From Cyanobacteria bacterium SIG26 (GTDB taxonomy: Bacteria; Cyanobacteriota; Vampirovibrionia; Gastranaerophilales; Gastranaerophilaceae), in NCBI GenBank assembly GCA_015152555.1, contig SUTS01000007.1, positions 42,696-106,695 of the forward strand: a stretch of 64,000 nucleotides of DNA, written 5' to 3'. Positions 59,486-64,000 of this stretch are shown here, piece by piece. The notes beneath the pieces were generated by a model. It had not been told where the DNA came from. It saw nothing but the letters and a program-made list of their open reading frames with translations, and did not search any database. Numbering within the stretch: position 1 is the first letter of the stretch; each line of letters opens with the position of its first letter. A program made the translations under genes and the position numbers.

Positions 59486-60439
59486 ATGGCAACGGTTTTA
59501 GAATTCGAAAAACCAATAATTGAAATTCAAGAAAAAATTGAGGAACTAAAAAAAATGAGTTTGGAGTCCGGCATGGATTTAAATAAGGATATCACATTAT
59601 TAGAACAAGAAGCAGAAGAATTTAAAAAAGAATTATTTGCAAACCTTGATCCGACACAAAAAATGCAAATAGCAAGGCATCCGGAGCGTCCGAATTTTAT
59701 GGATTATGTCAATTTAATTTCAACAGACTTTGTTGAATTACACGGAGATAGAGTTGGGACAGACGATAGAGCTATTGTCGGAGGTTTGGCTAAGATTGAT
59801 GGCAAGCCGGTAATGATTATCGGTACTATGAAAGGTAAGTCTACAAAAGAAAATTTGGAATATAACTTTGGTATGCCTCAACCTGAAGGTTATAGAAAAG
59901 CGTTAAGGCTTTTCAAACACGCTAACAAATTTAATATTCCGATTGTAACTATTATTGATACTCCGGGTGCTTATCCGGGTATTAGTGCCGAAGAACATGC
60001 TCAAGGTGCAGCAATTGCAACTAATTTAAGAGAAATGCAAAAATTAGGTGTACCTGTAATTGCTATTATATCCGGTGAGGGTTGTTCCGGCGGAGCATTA
60101 GGTTTAGCTGTAGCTAATAAGGTTTATATGCTTGAACACGCATATTATACGGTAATTTCACCGGAAGGTTGTGCTTCTATTTTATGGAGAGATGCTTCAA
60201 AAAATCTGGAAGCTGCGACTGCATTAAAAATTACGGCGCCGGATTTGATGGAATTCGGAATTGTAGATGGTGATATCAAAGAACCGACAAGAGGTGCTCA
60301 TACTAATTATGAAGAAATGGCTGCAAATCTAAAACAGACTATATTAAATGCATTAAATGAGCTTTCAGGTTTGTCTTGTGAAGATTTAAGAAATCAACGT
60401 TATGATAAATTTAGAAAAATGGGTGCATTTTTAGAATAA
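59486..60439 (+). CDS. accA: acetyl-CoA carboxylase carboxyltransferase subunit alpha
   Basis: Partner of AccD. Landmarks: FMDYVNLISTDFVELHGDR, IDTPGAYPGISAEEHAQ, SGEGCSGGALGLAVANKVY and EHAYYTVISPEGCASIL. 317 aa is usual. Followed by a hairpin that ends the accD-accA unit. Confidence 0.97.
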   Translation: MATVLEFEKPIIEIQEKIEELKKMSLESGMDLNKDITLLEQEAEEFKKELFANLDPTQKMQIARHPERPNFMDYVNLISTDFVELHGDRVGTDDRAIVGGLAKIDGKPVMIIGTMKGKSTKENLEYNFGMPQPEGYRKALRLFKHANKFNIPIVTIIDTPGAYPGISAEEHAQGAAIATNLREMQKLGVPVIAIISGEGCSGGALGLAVANKVYMLEHAYYTVISPEGCASILWRDASKNLEAATALKITAPDLMEFGIVDGDIKEPTRGAHTNYEEMAANLKQTILNALNELSGLSCEDLRNQRYDKFRKMGAFLE

Positions 60440-60445
60440 ATATTA

Positions 60446-60475
60446 AAAACTACTCTCTGGTAAGAGGGTAGTTTT
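60446..60475 (+). terminator. terminator after accA
   Basis: AAAACTACTCTCT and AGAGGGTAGTTTT form a 13-bp stem (one G-U pair) with loop GGTA, followed by a T-rich stretch. Confidence 0.7.
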
Positions 60476-60507
60476 GTTTGAGATTATCTTTGACATAAGG
60501 AAATAAT

Positions 60508-61434
60508 ATGGTTGCGGAATGTTATTATGAGTTAAGATTAAAAATTAATCCCGAGATGGAGGATTTGATTGCGGAAATATTTTTTGAAAATTTTGATTGC
60601 GAAGGTGTTGTTTTAGCCGAGGAAACTTATAAAGATTTAGAAATGGTTTCAACGACACAAGGTACATTAAAAATATTTTTGCGCAATGAATACGGGGATT
60701 CTTATGAGGATTTACTTTATGATATAGAAAATGTTTTAGATTTATCTAGAGAAGAATTCTTGTCCAGAGGATTAACAGAGGATGAGTTGGGTTCTTGGGA
60801 ATTTGTGTTAGAAGAAAAAGAAACTGAAGACTGGTCAAAAAAATGGAAAGAACAGTGGGATGTGACTCATGTTACGGAGAAAATTGCGGTTGTTCCTGAT
60901 TGGATTGAGTATAAACCTAAGAAAGGTGAAATTACAATAAAACTTGAACCGGGTTGTGCTTTTGGCACCGGTACACATCAAACGACCCAATTATGTATGA
61001 AAGCCATAGAAAAATATATGCAACAAGATGATAGGGTTGCAGATATCGGTATGGGTAGTGGGATTTTATCTATTTTGGCAAAAAAACTTGGTGCAAGTTA
61101 CGTTTATGGTTGTGATGTTGATGAAACAGTAATTGACGTAGCTAAAGAAAATGCAGTGAAAAATAATGTAGAATGTATTTTTGAATTAGGTTCGGCAGAT
61201 AAAATTAATGACAAATTCGATTTTATTGTTGCCAATATTTTACATTTTGTTTTGGCTGAAATAATGGGTGATTTAAAATCGATTATGAAACCCAGTGCGT
61301 TAATGTCTTTGAGCGGTATTCTTTATGAAAAAAGAGATTGTGTAATCGCAGCATATCAAGCTCATGGGTTAGAATTAGTTGAAGAAATTGAACAAGATCA
61401 ATGGACTTCGTTTGTAGTTAAAAGAGTTGATTAA
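60508..61434 (+). CDS. prmA: ribosomal protein L11 methyltransferase
   Basis: Trimethylates ribosomal protein L11 with SAM. N-terminal ferredoxin-like substrate domain (~1-100, CYYELRLKINPEMEDLIAEI), then the methyltransferase domain with CAFGTGTHQTTQLC, VADIGMGSGILSILA and CDVDETVIDVAKENAV. 308 aa. First gene of prmA-kdsB (15-bp gap). Confidence 0.93.
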   Translation: MVAECYYELRLKINPEMEDLIAEIFFENFDCEGVVLAEETYKDLEMVSTTQGTLKIFLRNEYGDSYEDLLYDIENVLDLSREEFLSRGLTEDELGSWEFVLEEKETEDWSKKWKEQWDVTHVTEKIAVVPDWIEYKPKKGEITIKLEPGCAFGTGTHQTTQLCMKAIEKYMQQDDRVADIGMGSGILSILAKKLGASYVYGCDVDETVIDVAKENAVKNNVECIFELGSADKINDKFDFIVANILHFVLAEIMGDLKSIMKPSALMSLSGILYEKRDCVIAAYQAHGLELVEEIEQDQWTSFVVKRVD

Positions 61435-61449
61435 GGAGATTTTATAGGA

Positions 61450-62187
61450 ATGACAAAAACAGCAATAATTATACCGGCAAGATATGGTTCTTCAAGATTA
61501 GAAGGGAAACCTTTATTGAAGGTGCTTGGAAAATCTGTTATCCAGTGGGTTTATGAAAAGGCACAGGCTTCAAACCTTGCAGATATAATTATTGTCGCAA
61601 CTGATGATGAGAGGATTTATAATGAGGTTAAATCCTTTGGTGGTAATGTTGAAATGACATCAGTTGAGCATAAATGTGGTTCAGATAGAATTATGGAGGT
61701 TGTTTCTCGTCATCCTGAAATTGGTTATATTTGTAATTTACAAGGTGATGAGCCTCTAATTGAACCAGCTAGTATTGATGCTGTTATAAAAAATGTAAAA
61801 GAGGATGAGCAAGCTGATATTTCTACTCTCGTAAGAGTTCTAGCAGATGATGAAGAAATAAATAACCCGAACTTGGTAAAATGTGTTACAGATAAAAATG
61901 GATTTGCATTGTATTTTTCTCGTTCGAAAATTCCATTTGAAAGAAATTCAGGTTATGCAACATTTTATGGACATTTGGGGATATATGGTTATAAGCGCAA
62001 AGCTTTAGAAGCAATGACGACATTAGCTCAAACTCCGTTAGAGCAAACTGAAAGTTTGGAACAATTAAGAGCATTGGAAAACGGTATGCGTATAAAAACT
62101 TCTGTAGTGGATTTTGTGCCGATAGGTATTGATACGAGAGAAGATTTAGAAAAATTTCGCCAATATGTTGAAGCAAAGCTTGGATAA
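61450..62187 (+). CDS. kdsB: 3-deoxy-manno-octulosonate cytidylyltransferase
   Basis: Activates Kdo as CMP-Kdo for LPS inner-core synthesis, so the cell should have LPS. IIPARYGSSRLEGKPLL at the start, CGSDRIMEV, LQGDEPLIEP and TESLEQLRALENG all match the family. 245 aa. It ends three bases from the convergent pilin-gene stop. Confidence 0.95.
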   Translation: MTKTAIIIPARYGSSRLEGKPLLKVLGKSVIQWVYEKAQASNLADIIIVATDDERIYNEVKSFGGNVEMTSVEHKCGSDRIMEVVSRHPEIGYICNLQGDEPLIEPASIDAVIKNVKEDEQADISTLVRVLADDEEINNPNLVKCVTDKNGFALYFSRSKIPFERNSGYATFYGHLGIYGYKRKALEAMTTLAQTPLEQTESLEQLRALENGMRIKTSVVDFVPIGIDTREDLEKFRQYVEAKLG

Positions 62188-62190
62188 GTT

Positions 62191-62898
62191 TTACCAAGGA
62201 TAGCGCGAATCTTTCGGGATTTTCCAGTTGTTGCGTTTAACGATTTCAGAACAGGTATTTCCGTTAGTCCAATCTGAATTGGTTTTATTGCATCCTAATT
62301 TGTATAATTCATCAATTGTTATTGATGCGCTTATACCGTGTGGTATGCATTCGATTTTTGGGCCTTGACTGTCAATTTTAAGATTAAAATAGTAGGTATC
62401 ACAACCCACTTTATTAGGGCCGGTTTGTCCGTTAACATCTATAATAATATACGTATAATCTAAAAAGGTTTCGTCAGTGTCTTGGTTGTAACCTGCACTT
62501 TGTATTAGTTTATAACAGATTGCATTGTTTGCACAATATGGGTTTTTCATACTTGCAAAATCGGCATTTTTACCGGCAGGGGTATAAGTTTTCCAAGTAG
62601 TAGTTAGTTTTGTTACATTATTCATGTATGGTAGGAAATATTCTGCAAATAATCCATTTTGGTCGTTTTCTGATAGTGAAGAATTAATATAGTCATCTTT
62701 TGACATTGAAGTTAAAATATTTTCTTCAGCTTCAGCCATTTTTATTGCATTGTTAAGTGTTGAATATGCTTGGTTTAAACGTAGAGCAAAAACTTTTTTT
62801 TGATGATTTTTCATCAAGTTAGTTAATAGCATTATTGCTATAATGCCAATCACGCCCAATAAAATAATCATTTCAGGCAAAGTAAGTGCTTTTTTCAT
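62191..62898 (-). CDS. type IV pilin-like / pseudopilin protein (short leader)
   Basis: 235 aa. The leader MKKA with LTLPEMIILLGVIGIIAIML is a class III signal, but Ala precedes the cleavage site where Gly is usual, and Glu at +5 is kept (LTLPE). The mature domain has cysteines in NPYCANNAICYK, GCDTYYF, IECIPHG, LGCNKT and NTCSEI, and YIIIDVNGQTGPNKVGCDTY carries the same IDVNG motif as the protein at 135. Hydrophobic helix to ~residue 25. TATAAT lies about 35 bases upstream on the minus strand. It is divergent from rpaB. Confidence 0.85.
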   Translation of the reverse strand: MKKALTLPEMIILLGVIGIIAIMLLTNLMKNHQKKVFALRLNQAYSTLNNAIKMAEAEENILTSMSKDDYINSSLSENDQNGLFAEYFLPYMNNVTKLTTTWKTYTPAGKNADFASMKNPYCANNAICYKLIQSAGYNQDTDETFLDYTYIIIDVNGQTGPNKVGCDTYYFNLKIDSQGPKIECIPHGISASITIDELYKLGCNKTNSDWTNGNTCSEIVKRNNWKIPKDSRYPW

Positions 62899-63043
62899 AC
62901 AAACACCATTATTTTAAGACCATCATACTTATATTATAATAGTTTTTGTTTAAGATTTTAACATTCTAAAGTATTAATATTTATAAAAATAATTGCAGTT
63001 TTAAATTCAACAGAAAAATATTTAAAACTCATGCTTGCAATTT

Positions 63044-63061
63044 TTTGTAACTTAGTGTAAC
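63044..63061 (+). promoter_or_regulatory. HLR1-like RpaB box upstream of rpaB
   Basis: TTTGTAAC-TT-AGTGTAAC (63044-63061) matches the HLR1 consensus with one mismatch; a third, weaker copy (AATGTTAT) continues the 10-bp periodicity. TATAAA at 63069-63074 is a candidate -10 whose -35 region would be covered by the box, consistent with autorepression. Confidence 0.6.
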
Positions 63062-63163
63062 ATAATGTTATAAAACTATAGAAAAATATATAAAACGTAA
63101 TATTTTTCACTGGTTTATGAACTATTGTAATATTTAATAAGTAAGTAAAGTAAGGAAAAGACT

Positions 63164-63913
63164 ATGACAGAAAATTTGGAATTGCCTACTGAGAGCGAAG
63201 ATCGTCAAAGAATTTTGCTAGCAGATGATGAAGCTAGTATCAGACGTATTTTGGAAACTCGTTTAAAAATGGCTGGGTACGATGTTTATACTGCTCAAGA
63301 CGGTGAAGAAGCTGTTGCAGCTTTCAATAAATACAACCCTGATTTAGTAGTTTTAGATGTAATGATGCCTAAAATGGATGGTTATGGTGTAACAAGAGAA
63401 GTTAGAAGATCATCAGATGTTCCTATTATTATCTTGACAGCATTAGGCGATGTTTCAGAAAGGATTACAGGTTTAGAATTAGGTGCAGATGACTATGTTA
63501 TTAAACCTTTCAGCCCTAAAGAATTAGAAGCTCGTGTAAAAGCTGTATTAAGAAGAACAAATAACAGAGAAATGGTAACACCATCAGGTAAAGTTACAAA
63601 AAATGTTATTACAACAGGTAATATTAAAATTGATACAGCAAGACGTCAAGTTTACAGAAAGAATGAACGCATTAGATTAACTGGTATGGAATTCAGCTTG
63701 TTAGAATTGTTGGTAAATAATTCAGGTCAAGCATTCTCAAGAAACGAAATCTTGCAACATGTTTGGGCATATCCGCCAGATCACAGAATTGATACTCGTG
63801 TTGTTGACGTTCATATTTCAAGATTACGTTCAAAATTGGAAACTGATCCTGCAAATCCTGAGTTGATATTAACAGCTCGAGGCATTGGGTATATGTTCCA
63901 AAGAATCAACTAG
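63164..63913 (+). CDS. rpaB: RpaB-like OmpR-family response regulator
   Basis: 249 aa. Receiver domain 15-130: ILLADDEASIRRILETRLKM, phosphoacceptor Asp65 in VVLDVMMPKMDGYGV, ILTALGD, and YVIKPFSPKELEAR. OmpR winged helix ~150-248: ERIRLTGMEFSLLELLV, DTRVVDVHISRLRSKLE, LTARGIGYMFQRIN. These blocks are almost the same as in cyanobacterial RpaB, the essential high-light/stress regulator that binds HLR1 sites. Here it occurs in a probably non-photosynthetic relative. No kinase (NblS/Hik33) is adjacent. It has its own HLR1-like box and a strong terminator. Confidence 0.93.
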   Translation: MTENLELPTESEDRQRILLADDEASIRRILETRLKMAGYDVYTAQDGEEAVAAFNKYNPDLVVLDVMMPKMDGYGVTREVRRSSDVPIIILTALGDVSERITGLELGADDYVIKPFSPKELEARVKAVLRRTNNREMVTPSGKVTKNVITTGNIKIDTARRQVYRKNERIRLTGMEFSLLELLVNNSGQAFSRNEILQHVWAYPPDHRIDTRVVDVHISRLRSKLETDPANPELILTARGIGYMFQRIN

Positions 63914-63927
63914 TCTGTATATGATTA

Positions 63928-63976
63928 AATAGAAAGAGCCGGTTTAAAGCCGGCTCTTTCTATTTTTTTTTTTTTT
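63928..63976 (+). terminator. Rho-independent terminator of rpaB
   Basis: A perfect 15-bp stem (core GAAAGAGCCGG / CCGGCTCTTTC) with a 7-nt loop is followed by a run of 14 T residues; the window then ends in A and T homopolymers. Confidence 0.93.
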
Positions 63977-64000
63977 AGCAAAAAAAAATATTTTTTTTTT

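Overview
The window looks like chromosomal DNA from a low-GC, Gram-negative relative of cyanobacteria, most likely a gut Vampirovibrionia (Melainabacteria, Gastranaerophilales-like). This is an inference from gene content. The main pointer is an OmpR-family regulator at 63164-63913 that matches cyanobacterial RpaB closely along its whole length. Supporting signs are an LPS gene (kdsB), split acetyl-CoA carboxylase subunits, a Ski2-like helicase with a C-terminal region as in cyanobacteria, pilin-like proteins with very short leaders, and a flagellar gene block. No rRNA, tRNA, CRISPR array, insertion sequence or prophage was recognised.

Layout. 1-9400: a pilin-like protein, gltX, rsmH with an FtsL-like partner, a winged-helix-like protein, a YhaM-like HD protein, ilvC, a GNAT protein and a glycosyltransferase. 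9.6-16.5 kb: a GAF/HD-GYP-like protein with a degenerate active site, then a minus-strand series (UPF0173 hydrolase, gshB, kinase-fold protein, U32-like protein, acyl-CoA dehydratase activase-related protein). 16.5-35.5 kb: mostly housekeeping (ribD, maf, Na/Pi transporter, acyl-ACP thioesterase and acyl ligase, def-fmt-aroH, queE, dnaJ-like, purD-like, udk) mixed with lineage-specific genes. 35.6-41.4 kb: accessory region with a 57-aa protein, a possible ncRNA, two glycine-zipper paralogs, serS and a four-gene operon of small unknown proteins. 41.5-49.9 kb: helicase, then fliE-fliF-fliG-like-fliH-flhA. 49.9-56.6 kb: M15 peptidase, three tandem paralogs, a DUF512 radical-SAM-like protein with a PadR regulator, an HExxH protein and a secreted protein. 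56.6-64 kb: recR-ybaB, a matrixin-like protease, accD-accA, prmA-kdsB, a second pilin and rpaB.

Three recurring patterns are not explained by ordinary annotation. (1) Eight otherwise different proteins start with the same short peptide (roughly M-[QR]-[ILV]-N-[FLY]-N-x-Q, then an F-[GKT] a few residues later); they include a kinase-fold protein, a four-gene operon built on one small domain, and a tandem triplet. (2) Several genes carry near-perfect flagellar sigma-28 promoters (TAAAGTTT-N11-GCCGATAA type), usually with a TTGTAAC half-site or a complete HLR1-type RpaB box just upstream; rpaB has such a box in its own promoter. (3) Minus-strand genes of unknown function share a CTTAAT direct repeat placed exactly 40 bp upstream of a TTTATA-type -10 element.

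Taken together, the window suggests an RpaB/sigma-28-linked programme that connects a flagellar-type export apparatus (with an atypical FliG-position protein) to a set of lineage-specific, signal-peptide-less proteins. The regulatory sites and shared N-termini are visible in the sequence. The export role and the RpaB link are hypotheses.
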